A stretch of 51,903 nt of DNA, from the NCBI GenBank assembly GCA_014190515.1, contig BJGN01000003.1, forward strand, positions 2,250-54,152, read 5' to 3'. A program made the translations under genes and the position numbers. Below, piece after piece: positions 1 through 8,189 of this stretch. The notes under the pieces are model-generated. The model saw nothing but the letters and a program-made list of their open reading frames with translations, was not told where the DNA came from and made no database searches. Position 1 is the stretch's first letter. Each line of letters starts with the position of its first letter. This DNA comes from Bacteroidota bacterium. Lineage in GTDB: Bacteria; Bacteroidota; Bacteroidia; Chitinophagales; Saprospiraceae.

Positions 1-198
1 GTAAGCACTGTTTTAGCTTCTGTTATATTTTTCGAGCTCATTCAGCAAACCTCGCCTCTTTTTGGCTCTATGGTAGCCTATATGATGCCCTTAGTGGCTA
101 TGATGTGGGGATTTATAGATGGAGAAATAATGGGTTGGTGGAATTTTGCCGGAATGTTTTTGATCTTATTTGGCGTTTATTTAAGCCGAAGTAGGTGA
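1..198 (+). CDS. C-terminal end of an EamA/DMT-type membrane transporter (partial)
   Basis: An open frame enters from the left edge in frame 1 and stops at TGA 196-198, giving 65 residues. They form two hydrophobic segments separated by a short loop containing PLVAMMWGFIDGE and end in a short basic tail (LSRSR). The pattern of Pro in the penultimate helix, an acidic GE loop and a final helix rich in Gly, Leu and Ile is typical of the last two helices of EamA (drug/metabolite transporter) proteins, so I infer an inner-membrane solute exporter. Substrate unknown. The last 18 bases overlap the 3' end of the convergent fur gene. The family call rests on this tail only. Confidence 0.6.
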   Translation, partial: VSTVLASVIFFELIQQTSPLFGSMVAYMMPLVAMMWGFIDGEIMGWWNFAGMFLILFGVYLSRSR

Positions 199-669
199 GT
201 TTTTCTTGTTTTTGTCACAAGCGCCATCACAATGTCCATAAAGATTTAGGGAATGATGAGCAATTTTAAAGTGAAGAAGTTCGCCCATCATCGTTTTTAT
301 TTGTTGAATTCGTGGGTCACAAAACTCAAGTACCTTACTACAATCCAGACAGATTAAGTGATCATGTTGTTTAAAGCCAAAAGATTTTTCGTATTGAGCG
401 AGATTTTTACCAAATTGATGACGCTTCACCAAATCGCAATGAACCAATAGTTCCAGAGTATTATAAACTGTAGCCCTACTCACCCTATAACTTTGATTTT
501 TCATATGGATGTATAGCGCTTCGGCATCAAAATGATCCGTTCGGTGATAAATTTCCTCTAAAATAGCGAATCTTTCCGGTGTCTTCCTCTGATTCTGTTG
601 TTCCAGAAACGCGGTAAATATTCTTTTTACCTCTGTAAAAACTTCATTCGTAGTTTTTGTCTCAACCAT
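181..669 (-). CDS. fur: Fur-family ferric uptake / metal-responsive repressor
   Basis: This is a 162-residue Fur-family repressor. The N-terminal winged helix carries the HFDAEALY and SRATVYNTLELL signatures, and the dimerisation domain carries QHDHLICLDC, the regulatory metal ligands and the first structural zinc pair, with a second cysteine pair in HCDGAC near the C-terminus. Fur proteins repress iron uptake genes when Fe2+ is bound; a Zur or PerR role cannot be excluded. I prefer the ATG at 669. A longer frame from TTG at 690 exists, but that TTG lies inside a good TAnnTTTG promoter element. The gene lies just downstream of the RelA/SpoT gene on the same strand, so it may also be co-transcribed with it. 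Its 3' end overlaps the convergent transporter gene by 18 bases. Confidence 0.9.
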   Translation of the reverse strand: MVETKTTNEVFTEVKRIFTAFLEQQNQRKTPERFAILEEIYHRTDHFDAEALYIHMKNQSYRVSRATVYNTLELLVHCDLVKRHQFGKNLAQYEKSFGFKQHDHLICLDCSKVLEFCDPRIQQIKTMMGELLHFKIAHHSLNLYGHCDGACDKNKKNSPTSA

Positions 670-687
670 AACCTTTGTATTATTTAG

Positions 688-695
688 CAAAATTA
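688..695 (-). promoter_or_regulatory. fur: Possible -7 element for fur (TAATTTTG)
   Basis: Read on the minus strand, this is TAATTTTG, a full match to the Bacteroidota -7 consensus TAnnTTTG. It lies 18 bases before the preferred fur ATG. No convincing -33 element is visible, because the region upstream is the 3' end of the RelA/SpoT gene. A chance match is possible. Confidence 0.3.
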
Positions 696-696
696 A

Positions 697-2919
697 TCAA
701 TCTAGCCTAACCACCGAAGAAATATTATCGAGCGCCTGTAAAGATTTAATAACCATGTGAAGCTGGTCCGTATTTTTAATTATTAATTTAAGCCTACATT
801 CAAAGTAACCCTCATCTCCTTCAATGGCCATAGAGCGAATATTCAGGCCTAATTGTGAAGAAATCTGATGAGAAAGCTGTTCAATCACGCCTGGGCCACT
901 ATCTACCCCTGTTATTTTAATTTCTGCGATAAAATTCACCTCGGCATTAGATTGCTGCCATGAAGCAGATAAAATTCTATAACCATAATTTACCATTAAA
1001 TGTGCTGCATTAGGGCAGGAACTTCTATGAATTTTCAGCCCAATATTATGGGTTAGAAAAGCAAAAATATCATCACCAGGAAGTGGATTGCAACAATTTG
1101 CCAGACTATACTCATATTGTTCTGCTGACTCACCGTTTACCAATAGCTTTGGTTTCTCCGAGGGTTTAACAGATATTTTCTTTTCCGTGCTATTTTTATC
1201 CAAATCTGGAAAAACAAAAGGCACTGAAATTTCCTTTAATTTTCCGTTATCAACATGAAAACGCCTAAAAATATCCTGAATATCTCTGGTTTCAGTTGCT
1301 ATATCGAAATAAAGATCAATGGACGATTTGTAATCGAATACCTTTAAAATCAGTTCTAAAGATTCCTCAAATTCAACTTTCAGATTTTTTAACTTCCTTT
1401 CTAAATATTCCTTTCCTATTTCGCCTTTCCTTTTTCTTTCCTCCTTCATTGCAGACCTAATTTTGGCCTGCGCTTTACCCGTGGTGGTCATCTTCAACCA
1501 ATCTTCCGAGGGTTTTTGATTTTTTGACGTATGGACTTGTATCTGATCCCCATTTTTTAATACTTTACCAAAAGGAACCAATTTATTATTTACCCTTATT
1601 GAAGTACAATGGTAACCAACATCAGTGTGTATATGGAAAGCAAAGTCAAGCGCTGTAGAACCTGCTGGAAGCAACTGAACATCTCCTTTAGGCGTATAAA
1701 TATAAACCTCTTCTTTAAACAGACTATTGGCTCTAAAATCTACTAAAAACTCAATAGCATTAGCAGAGGGATTTTCTATGGTTTCCCTTACGGAATCTAA
1801 CCAACGTTCATAAACATCAGGTTGTGAGGATATTCCTTTATATTTCCAATGTGCGGCATAGCCCTTTTCTGAAATTTCATCCATCCGTTCGGTACGAATC
1901 TGAACTTCAACAAAGCGCCCACCAGGTCCAATCACTGTCGTGTGCAATGACTCGTATCCATTTGATTTCGGTGTGGTAATCCAGTCTTTTAATCTATCAG
2001 CGATAGGTGTATGGACATCGGTTACTACAGAATAAGCTTGCCAACAACTTATGCGTTCTTTTTCTGCGGGTACATCGATGATAATTCGGACGGCGAACAA
2101 GTCATAAACTTCCTCAAATTCTACCTTTTTAGTCCTTATTTTATTCCAAATAGAATAGATGGATTTAGGACGACCAAAAATTCGATAAGCAAAACCAAGT
2201 TCATTTAATTTTTCCTTTAACGGCGCGATAAATGTATTAATATAATTTTCTCTATCCTTTTTTGTCTCATTCAGCTTTTTAGCAATATTCTGATAGACCT
2301 CAGAATCCGTTATTTTCATACAGAGGTCTAAAAACTCTGTTTTAAAGTTATATAACCCTAATCTATGAGCCAAAGGAGCATAAATATAACTTGTTTCAGC
2401 AGCTATTTTTAATTGTTTATGACGTTCCATAAACCCGAGGGTCCGCATATTATGTAAGCGATCTGCCATTTTAATAAGCACTACTCTGACATCATCAATC
2501 AAAGTAGAAAGCACCTTTTTGAAATTTTCCGCCTGGTGACTTTCTGAATTATACGCAGCATCAAGCTTTGTGAGACCATCTACGATTTTAGCTACACGAG
2601 CGCCAAATTTATTTTCAACATCAGATAAAGTAATTTCTGTATCCTCTACAACGTCGTGTAAAAGGGCACAAATAATGCCCGTTGGACCTAAGCCGATTTC
2701 TTCAGCACAAATTCTTGCTACGGCTATGGGATGTAAAATATATGGATCGCCAGATTTTCTTCTTTGATTAGCATGGGCCTTTAGGGCAATTTCATAAGCT
2801 TCTCTAATACCTTTCCGATCTTTTTCGTCCATAGAAACTCTAATAGATTGAATCAGGCCCTCGTAAGCTGTTTCAACTACTTTACGTTCTTCTTGCACAC
2901 CAACCAAAAATGTTTCCAT
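697..2919 (-). CDS. spoT: Bifunctional (p)ppGpp synthetase/hydrolase, RelA/SpoT family
   Basis: This 740-residue RSH protein makes and degrades the stringent-response alarmone (p)ppGpp. Domains in order: the HD hydrolase domain (about residues 45-200) with the intact HDVVEDT catalytic motif at 88-94; the synthetase domain (about 235-350) with RLKDWITTPKSNGYESLHT; the TGS domain (about 390-455) beginning VYIYTPKGD; a zinc-finger-like region with SLANCCNPLPGDD; and a C-terminal ACT domain. The RxKD form of the synthetase motif together with the intact HD motif indicates a bifunctional Rel/SpoT enzyme rather than a synthetase-only RelA. Length is normal for the family. The fur ATG lies 27 bases beyond its stop, on the same strand, so the two may form an operon. 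Confidence 0.95.
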   Translation of the reverse strand: METFLVGVQEERKVVETAYEGLIQSIRVSMDEKDRKGIREAYEIALKAHANQRRKSGDPYILHPIAVARICAEEIGLGPTGIICALLHDVVEDTEITLSDVENKFGARVAKIVDGLTKLDAAYNSESHQAENFKKVLSTLIDDVRVVLIKMADRLHNMRTLGFMERHKQLKIAAETSYIYAPLAHRLGLYNFKTEFLDLCMKITDSEVYQNIAKKLNETKKDRENYINTFIAPLKEKLNELGFAYRIFGRPKSIYSIWNKIRTKKVEFEEVYDLFAVRIIIDVPAEKERISCWQAYSVVTDVHTPIADRLKDWITTPKSNGYESLHTTVIGPGGRFVEVQIRTERMDEISEKGYAAHWKYKGISSQPDVYERWLDSVRETIENPSANAIEFLVDFRANSLFKEEVYIYTPKGDVQLLPAGSTALDFAFHIHTDVGYHCTSIRVNNKLVPFGKVLKNGDQIQVHTSKNQKPSEDWLKMTTTGKAQAKIRSAMKEERKRKGEIGKEYLERKLKNLKVEFEESLELILKVFDYKSSIDLYFDIATETRDIQDIFRRFHVDNGKLKEISVPFVFPDLDKNSTEKKISVKPSEKPKLLVNGESAEQYEYSLANCCNPLPGDDIFAFLTHNIGLKIHRSSCPNAAHLMVNYGYRILSASWQQSNAEVNFIAEIKITGVDSGPGVIEQLSHQISSQLGLNIRSMAIEGDEGYFECRLKLIIKNTDQLHMVIKSLQALDNISSVVRLD

Positions 2920-3046
2920 ACGCTTTTAACAAGAATAATTATAATTAACTATTAGATAACGCCTAAAATACTCATTTTGTCCCATTTAACCATCATTTTA
3001 TACTTCTAAAAAAAATTTATGTCTAAGATTCAAATTATATTTTTTA

Positions 3047-3071
3047 TTGACTATTAATTAACTTATATTTG
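3047..3071 (+). promoter_or_regulatory. Putative promoter of tRNA-Leu (TTG ... TATATTTG)
   Basis: A perfect Bacteroidota -7 element, TATATTTG, lies at 3064-3071, about 50 bases before the tRNA. A TTG at 3047-3049 may serve as the -33 element, but the 14-base spacing is shorter than the usual 19-21, so only the -7 element is persuasive. Confidence 0.5.
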
Positions 3072-3120
3072 CCGTCAAATTATTTAAAAGCTGTATAACA
3101 GCTAATTTTATTGATTGTAC

Positions 3121-3202
3121 GCGGGTGTGGCGAAATTGGTAGACGTGCCAGACTTAGGATCTGGTGCCGCGAGGCGTGGGGGTTCGAGTCCCTTCACCCG
3201 TA
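3121..3202 (+). tRNA. tRNA-Leu (anticodon UAG)
   Basis: The sequence folds as a class II tRNA. The acceptor stem is GCGGGTG/CACCCGT with a terminal G-U pair. The D arm is TGGCGAAATTGGTAGACG, the anticodon stem-loop is CCAGA-CTTAGGA-TCTGG with anticodon TAG, the long variable arm is TGCCGCGAGGCG, and the T arm is GGGGGTTCGAGTCCC. The long variable arm and the UAG anticodon identify tRNA-Leu reading CUA and other CUN codons. The discriminator base is A and the CCA tail is not encoded. Confidence 0.95.
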
Positions 3203-3213
3203 CAAATGTTATA

Positions 3214-3252
3214 TTTGCAGTTATCCTTCTTGGGTAACTGCAAAATTTTTTT
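3214..3252 (+). terminator. Rho-independent terminator after tRNA-Leu
   Basis: There is a perfect 10-base-pair stem, TTTGCAGTTA (3214-3223) with TAACTGCAAA (3235-3244), an 11-base loop and a run of seven T at 3246-3252. It ends the tRNA transcript before tig, which therefore needs its own start point. Confidence 0.85.
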
Positions 3253-3290
3253 AGTCTTACCCATTTCATTAATTTAAATAATTCAGCCTT

Positions 3291-4709
3291 ATGCCAACTG
3301 TCGTCAGAGAAAATGTGGATGAATTGAGTGCCGTTCTTATTGTTAAGCTAGCAACAGATGATTATCTGCCAAAGTTAAACGCCGAGCTAAAAAAGTATGC
3401 CCAAAAAGCTCAAATCAAAGGCTTTAGGAAAGGAAAAACCCCTGAGAGCTACGTAAAAAAGTTGTATGGTCAGTCTGTACTTCTCGATATTGTTAATAAT
3501 GAAGTAAAAGAGGGTCTGTCAAACTATATAAGGGATGAAAAGCTTCTCTTGTTTGGTGAGCCACTTATTAATGAAAAACAAGTTGTTTATGACTTCGATG
3601 TTTTTCATTTAGAACCCATGGATTTCATTTTTGATGTCGGCCTTTATCCTGAAGTCAAATTATTAGGTCTTGATAAAGAAACGACCTATGATTACTTTAT
3701 TCAGGAGGTGGCAGATGATAAAGTGGAGGAAGCTTATCAGAATTTGTTAAAAGATTTAGGGGAACCCTCTCCTGTTAACAGTGGATTTACTCAGGGAGAT
3801 CTGTTAACTTGTGATTTTACCGAACTCATTGACGGTGAGGAAACAGCTGATTCTCTTAAAGTAAATAACATTATCAGCTTTGATGATGTAAGTGAAGATA
3901 TAAAAGAACAACTCAAAAAACTATCTGTCGGAGATTCTTTTATCGTAGATAAAGTTACAGATCTTGATGCCAGACTAGAGAAAAAGTTATTTAGAAAACA
4001 TATTCTTAAATTAGACGATAGCGACGACAGTACTTTCTCAGATAAGTTTAGATTGAAAATACTCGAAGCTAAAAGAATCCTGCCGGCCACAGAAGATGAG
4101 GCATTTTTCCAAAAAGCATTTGGTACAAACAATGTAACAAATAGTACTGAAGGTAAAGAGGTTATAAGAAAACATCTGGGTAATGAGACCTTAAGCTATT
4201 CTAATGGCCTTCTATTCAGAGATATTCAGGAAAAACTCATGACCTCACATGAAATCCAGTTGCCGGAAGCCTTTATCAAAAGATATTTACTTGAATCTGA
4301 CAAGAATTTAACGGCTGAAAAACTGGATATTGAATTTCCAAATGTTATTTCGTCTATCAAATGGAGCTACTTAAAATCACTGTTATTGGGCGCGCTGAAC
4401 GTTCAGGTAACTAAGGAAATGGTTCAAAGCCACCTATCTAATAAAATTAGAGGTTATTTTGGACAGCAGGTAGCCGGAATGGAATCATTTATTCAAAATA
4501 TGGTTGAGAAAATGATGGACGATGAAAAACAGGTTAATCAAGCTTATGATGAATTGGAAAATTCTATGATGATGTTCAAAATTCAAGAGGCCGTTAGTCT
4601 TAATGAAATAGTTCTCACAAAAGAGGCTTTTGAAGAAAAAACAAAAATATTTAATAGGCAAGAAAGTCTTGAAGGAGAAAATAATGAAGAGGAAATAGTG
4701 GCAGAATAA
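3291..4709 (+). CDS. tig: Trigger factor-like ribosome-associated chaperone
   Basis: This 472-residue trigger factor homologue docks at the ribosomal exit tunnel and shelters nascent chains. The N-terminal ribosome-binding domain has the signature GFRKGKTPESYVKKLYG near residues 44-60, matching the family motif GFRxGxxP. The middle region, where a PPIase domain sits in many relatives, is divergent and has no FKBP motif that I can recognise. The C-terminal half is helical and charged, as expected for the SurA-like chaperone arms, and ends in an acidic tail. It leads a run with clpP, clpX and truA, the usual tig-clpP-clpX arrangement that couples folding to proteolysis. Confidence 0.9.
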   Translation: MPTVVRENVDELSAVLIVKLATDDYLPKLNAELKKYAQKAQIKGFRKGKTPESYVKKLYGQSVLLDIVNNEVKEGLSNYIRDEKLLLFGEPLINEKQVVYDFDVFHLEPMDFIFDVGLYPEVKLLGLDKETTYDYFIQEVADDKVEEAYQNLLKDLGEPSPVNSGFTQGDLLTCDFTELIDGEETADSLKVNNIISFDDVSEDIKEQLKKLSVGDSFIVDKVTDLDARLEKKLFRKHILKLDDSDDSTFSDKFRLKILEAKRILPATEDEAFFQKAFGTNNVTNSTEGKEVIRKHLGNETLSYSNGLLFRDIQEKLMTSHEIQLPEAFIKRYLLESDKNLTAEKLDIEFPNVISSIKWSYLKSLLLGALNVQVTKEMVQSHLSNKIRGYFGQQVAGMESFIQNMVEKMMDDEKQVNQAYDELENSMMMFKIQEAVSLNEIVLTKEAFEEKTKIFNRQESLEGENNEEEIVAE

Positions 4710-4785
4710 TTTTTAATTAATTTATTCCTGAGTTATTAAAACCCTATTTTATTTTGGTTGTTTCTCTAGTAAATAAACTTAAACC

Positions 4786-5499
4786 ATGATTCAAAAAGAT
4801 GAGTTCCGTAAATACGCTGTTCAACATTTAGGAATGAGCGGCATGCACTTGGATAAATATGCACAAAAATCAGGATCTTTTATCCCTGATATCAGAGCGT
4901 TTACCCCCAATGTTATCGAGGAAAGATCGATGAATATCGTTGGTTTAGACGTATTCTCAAGGCTGATGATGGATAGGATTATTTTCCTTGGTCTGGCTAT
5001 TGATGAATATGTTGCTAATGTAATTCAAGCTCAATTATTGTTTTTAGAATCTACAGATTCTAAAAGAGATGTTCAGATGTTTCTAAATAGTCCCGGAGGT
5101 TCTGTTATAGCTGGATTGGGTATTTATGATACCATGCAGTATATTAGCCCCGACGTAGCAACTATCTGCACGGGTATGGCAGCATCAATGGGTGCCGTAC
5201 TTTTGGCAGCGGGTACTAAGGGTAAAAGATCTGGTCTTCCGCATAGCCGTGTTATGATTCACCAACCATTAGGTGGCATGCAAGGTCAGGTATCTGATAT
5301 GGAAATTTACTATACATTAGTTAAGGAGCAACAAAAATCATTATACGATATCCTTAGCAATCATACTGGCCAGACCTATGAGACTATTGAAAAGGACTGT
5401 GACAGAGATAATTGGATGACCTCCAAAGAAGCGGTAGCTTATGGATTATTAGATGAAGTTCTGGATAAAAGCAACAAAGAAAAAAAGAAAGAAGCTTAA
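4786..5499 (+). CDS. clpP: ATP-dependent Clp protease proteolytic subunit ClpP
   Basis: This is the serine peptidase subunit of the Clp protease, 237 residues. The catalytic serine is in TGMAASMGAVLL (Ser134), the histidine in VMIHQPLGG (His159) and the aspartate in the DRDNWM segment; the oxyanion-hole motif NSPGGSV is present at 101-107. The N-terminus is about 45 residues longer than the E. coli mature protein. The conserved MDVFSRLMMDR-type start of the fold is preceded by the kind of leader seen in Bacteroidota ClpP, probably a propeptide. The gene is 76 bases after tig and 16 before clpX, its ATPase partner, and all three are probably co-transcribed. Confidence 0.97.
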   Translation: MIQKDEFRKYAVQHLGMSGMHLDKYAQKSGSFIPDIRAFTPNVIEERSMNIVGLDVFSRLMMDRIIFLGLAIDEYVANVIQAQLLFLESTDSKRDVQMFLNSPGGSVIAGLGIYDTMQYISPDVATICTGMAASMGAVLLAAGTKGKRSGLPHSRVMIHQPLGGMQGQVSDMEIYYTLVKEQQKSLYDILSNHTGQTYETIEKDCDRDNWMTSKEAVAYGLLDEVLDKSNKEKKKEA

Positions 5500-5515
5500 T
5501 TCTTCATTGAAATAA

Positions 5516-6796
5516 ATGGCAAAAAATAAAACATCGTTCCACTGTTCATTTTGTGGAAAAGATAAGTCGGAGACACTTATGCTCATAGCGGGTATTAACG
5601 CCCATATATGTGAAGTATGCGTTGAGCAAGCACATGATATTGTTCAGGAAGAACTGTATGGTGGCATGAAAAATGGCGCGCGCGCGAAAGGAGCGGGAAA
5701 TTCTAATCTCTCTTCAGATAAACAAGGTGTTTCTGATAATCATATTCTTTCACCTATGGAGATGAAAGCGAAGTTGGACCAGTATATTATTGGTCAGGAT
5801 GAGGCAAAAAAGTATCTTTCCGTTGCTGTTTACAATCACTATAAAAGGTTACAACAACCCAAAGAAGATGATGTTGAAATTGAAAAATCGAATATTCTTT
5901 TAATTGGTCGCACAGGGACAGGAAAAACACTATTAGCTAAAACTATTGCACGTATGCTAAATGTTCCTTTTGCTATTGTTGATGCTACTGTTTTTACTGA
6001 AGCAGGGTATGTTGGTGAAGACGTGGAAAGTATTTTAAGCCGGTTACTTCAGGTTTGCGATTACAATGTGAGCGCGGCTGAAAGAGGCATTGTATATATA
6101 GACGAAATAGATAAAATTGCCAGAAAAAGTGATAATCCTTCTATTACCCGTGATGTCTCTGGTGAAGGCGTTCAACAGGCTTTACTGAAAATGCTTGAAG
6201 GTACCGATATCAATGTTCCACCTCAAGGTGGCAGAAAGCATCCTGAGCAAAAAATGGTGAAGGTTAATTCTGAAAATATACTTTTTATTTGTGGTGGTGC
6301 TTTCGATGGGATTGAAAAACTTATTGCCCGACGAGTTAATACACAGGTGATAGGCTTCAAAAAGGAAGGTGATAAGTCTTTTGATAAGGAAAATTTATTA
6401 CAATACGTTTCCCAGCAGGACATAAAATCATTTGGTCTCATTCCAGAGCTTATCGGCAGATTACCTGTTCTTACCTATTTGGATCCATTAGATCACGATG
6501 CCTTGGTTAAGATAATGACAGAACCTAAAAATTCTTTGGTAAAGCAATATCAAAAATTATTTAGTTATGAAGGAGTGGAATTAAATTTTTCTGCCGAGGT
6601 CATTTCTTTTATTGCCACAAAGGCTATGGAATTCAAGCTAGGTGCACGTGGTCTTCGTTCTATTTGTGAAGCTATTCTAACAGATGCTATGTTCGAATTA
6701 CCCTCACAAAAAGACAAGACAACTTTTGACCTGGATCTTTCCTATGCCATAGAAAAACTAAACAGATCTAAAATAGCTTCCCAACACGCGGCCTAG
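5516..6796 (+). CDS. clpX: ATP-dependent Clp protease ATP-binding subunit ClpX
   Basis: This AAA+ unfoldase feeds substrates to ClpP; it has 426 residues. The N-terminal zinc-binding domain has four cysteines (Cys10, 13, 32, 35). The AAA+ module has Walker A GRTGTGKT at 131-138, the pore loop GYVGED, Walker [13 protein letters not shown] and the GGRKHPEQ loop characteristic of ClpX. The second Walker A residue is Arg, where ClpX normally has Pro (GPTGxGKT). All other landmarks are intact, so the enzyme is presumably functional. It lies 16 bases after clpP and 10 bases before truA. Confidence 0.97.
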   Translation: MAKNKTSFHCSFCGKDKSETLMLIAGINAHICEVCVEQAHDIVQEELYGGMKNGARAKGAGNSNLSSDKQGVSDNHILSPMEMKAKLDQYIIGQDEAKKYLSVAVYNHYKRLQQPKEDDVEIEKSNILLIGRTGTGKTLLAKTIARMLNVPFAIVDATVFTEAGYVGEDVESILSRLLQVCDYNVSAAERGIVYIDEIDKIARKSDNPSITRDVSGEGVQQALLKMLEGTDINVPPQGGRKHPEQKMVKVNSENILFICGGAFDGIEKLIARRVNTQVIGFKKEGDKSFDKENLLQYVSQQDIKSFGLIPELIGRLPVLTYLDPLDHDALVKIMTEPKNSLVKQYQKLFSYEGVELNFSAEVISFIATKAMEFKLGARGLRSICEAILTDAMFELPSQKDKTTFDLDLSYAIEKLNRSKIASQHAA

Positions 6797-6806
6797 TGTT
6801 CAAATT

Positions 6807-7571
6807 ATGGCATCTGATGTTAAAAGATATTTTGTAGAACTTTCGTACTTAGGTACTCACTACCACGGTTGGCAACGTCAACCAAATAAAATAAGTGTTC
6901 AAGAAACGGTTGAAAATGCATTTTCAACCGTTTTGCGTAACACTATAACTGTTTTTGGCTGTGGTAGAACGGATACTGGGGTTCATGCCAGTCAATATTT
7001 CTGTCATTTTGATATAGATAAAGAACTTCCCAATCATTTATTGCAAACCATCAATAGATTACTCCCTAAGGATATAGCTATTAAACAATTTATTCTTCAA
7101 GATGACTTGTCCAGGCATGCGCGTTTCCAAGCTTGCCGTAGAACGTATGAATACCATATAACCTTTCAAAAAAATCCTTTCGTTCTTCACAATACCTGGA
7201 AATATGGTTTTGTCCTGAAACCTGACTTTTTGCTTATGCAAAAGGCAGCGCTATTAATAGCTAAATACCACGATTTTACCCCTTTTTGTAAAACAGGTCA
7301 CAGTGCTCAAAGTATGATTTGCCAAATTTATGAAAGCACCTGGGTTTTCGATGAAGAGAAACAAACAGCTACCTATAAAATTTCTGCCAATCGCTTCCTA
7401 AGAGGTATGGTACGATTAATTGTAGGGGCACTAATACAAGTTGGCATAAAAAAAATGAGCCTCGGGGAACTTGAATTCGCCCTCGACAATCAAAGTTTCT
7501 TAAAACAAGGGTTATCAGTGCCCGCTGAGGGATTAACGCTTACCGAAGTAAGATATCCCTGGGATTCATAA
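6807..7571 (+). CDS. truA: tRNA pseudouridine(38-40) synthase TruA
   Basis: TruA converts uridines 38-40 of the tRNA anticodon arm to pseudouridine. The 254-residue protein has the catalytic signature GRTDTGVHA with the nucleophilic Asp56, the early YLGTHYHGWQ motif and the C-terminal RFLRGMVRLIVG segment typical of the family. Length is normal. It is the last gene of the tig-clpP-clpX-truA run, 10 bases after clpX. No strong terminator is visible downstream. Confidence 0.96.
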   Translation: MASDVKRYFVELSYLGTHYHGWQRQPNKISVQETVENAFSTVLRNTITVFGCGRTDTGVHASQYFCHFDIDKELPNHLLQTINRLLPKDIAIKQFILQDDLSRHARFQACRRTYEYHITFQKNPFVLHNTWKYGFVLKPDFLLMQKAALLIAKYHDFTPFCKTGHSAQSMICQIYESTWVFDEEKQTATYKISANRFLRGMVRLIVGALIQVGIKKMSLGELEFALDNQSFLKQGLSVPAEGLTLTEVRYPWDS

Positions 7572-7634
7572 TATTAATAAATCTGCACTCCTATGGGTTG
7601 AAAATTACTTAATATGTTGACAATTTTAAACCCT

Positions 7635-7730
7635 TTATTTGAATTTTTTAAATTCTTTTAGGCCAAAATAAAATCCAAATCCAAATAAAATGGTAATAAA
7701 ACCTGCAAAATATGGTATAATTTCAATCAT
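7635..7730 (-). CDS. Very small membrane protein (31 residues)
   Basis: A short frame runs from ATG at 7730 to TAA at 7635 and encodes a single hydrophobic helix (FAGFITILFGFGFYFGL) flanked by an N-terminal MIEIIPY and a basic tail (KEFKKFK), the layout of a one-pass inner-membrane peptide with its C-terminus inside. Its start overlaps the stop of the upstream 65-residue membrane protein in the sequence ATGATTGA, an arrangement that favours translational coupling. I recognise no family. The tandem arrangement and plausible topology make it more than a chance frame. Confidence 0.5.
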   Translation of the reverse strand: MIEIIPYFAGFITILFGFGFYFGLKEFKKFK

Positions 7731-7920
7731 TTTTTTGGTTGGTTATAAGTTTTAAATAGATACCAAAAGCTAAAATAGATGGCACCCAAATACCAATAAA
7801 AATAGCTGAATTTTCCTCTCCATTGAAATACAAGATTTCGGAAAAAATAAGGGAACTAAAAGCAGCGATAAACAATAATATGTCAGTTATTGTAAATTTT
7901 TTCAATACGTCTTTAAGCAT
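7723..7920 (-). CDS. Small two-helix membrane protein (65 residues)
   Basis: This 65-residue protein has two predicted membrane helices: TDILLFIAAFSSLIFSEILYF (about residues 12-32) and a second around IFIGIWVPSILAFGIYLKLI (about 41-60). They are joined by a polar NGEENS loop, and the tail is charged. The IFIGIWVPSILAFG segment resembles small uncharacterised Bacteroidota membrane proteins, but I cannot attach a function. It overlaps the start of a 31-residue membrane peptide by 8 bases. Both read away from the DUF4270 gene region. Confidence 0.65.
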   Translation of the reverse strand: MLKDVLKKFTITDILLFIAAFSSLIFSEILYFNGEENSAIFIGIWVPSILAFGIYLKLITNQKND

Positions 7921-8189
7921 TTTTAAGAATTATTTTTGATGAATAAAATATAAGGTTAGAAGTTCCTAAAGCATGAAAATGAACGTCTTAAACTAAACTT
8001 ATTAGTTTAACTCATTAAAAAAAATTGGTAGGAAATACAGCTGAAAAAAGATTTTAAAAATACTATTGAGATGGATGAAAGAACATCCGTTTCAAATATT
8101 TTAATCAAAACCTTTAAAAAGAATTATTAACCACAAAAGTTGACAAGGTTGAAATTGTCACAAAACTTCAGATAAATTAATTAAACTAC
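7921..8189. other. 269-base intergenic region with two inverted repeats
   Basis: No convincing gene is seen. A perfect 9-base inverted repeat TTAAACTAA/TTAGTTTAA with a 5-base loop lies at 7988-8010, without a T tract. A weaker TGACAA/TTGTCA repeat lies at 8141-8160. The second is downstream of the DUF4270 stop codon and could be a weak terminator. The first lies upstream of the small membrane-protein pair and could be an operator. Confidence 0.4.

Noticed and set aside
3047-3071. A common TTG-N14-TAnnTTTG spacing at the tRNA-Leu and GT5-like promoters, possibly a variant promoter class
   Set aside because: There are only two cases, TTG is frequent in such AT-rich DNA, and other promoters here (acpP, blaI) show the usual 20-21 base spacing.
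8071-8130. A short frame (ATG 8071 to TAA 8130, 19 residues, MDERTSVSNILIKTFKKNY) with protein-like composition
   Set aside because: It is preceded by an in-frame TAG a few codons upstream, has no promoter or recognisable family, and is as likely to be a chance frame or an old gene end.
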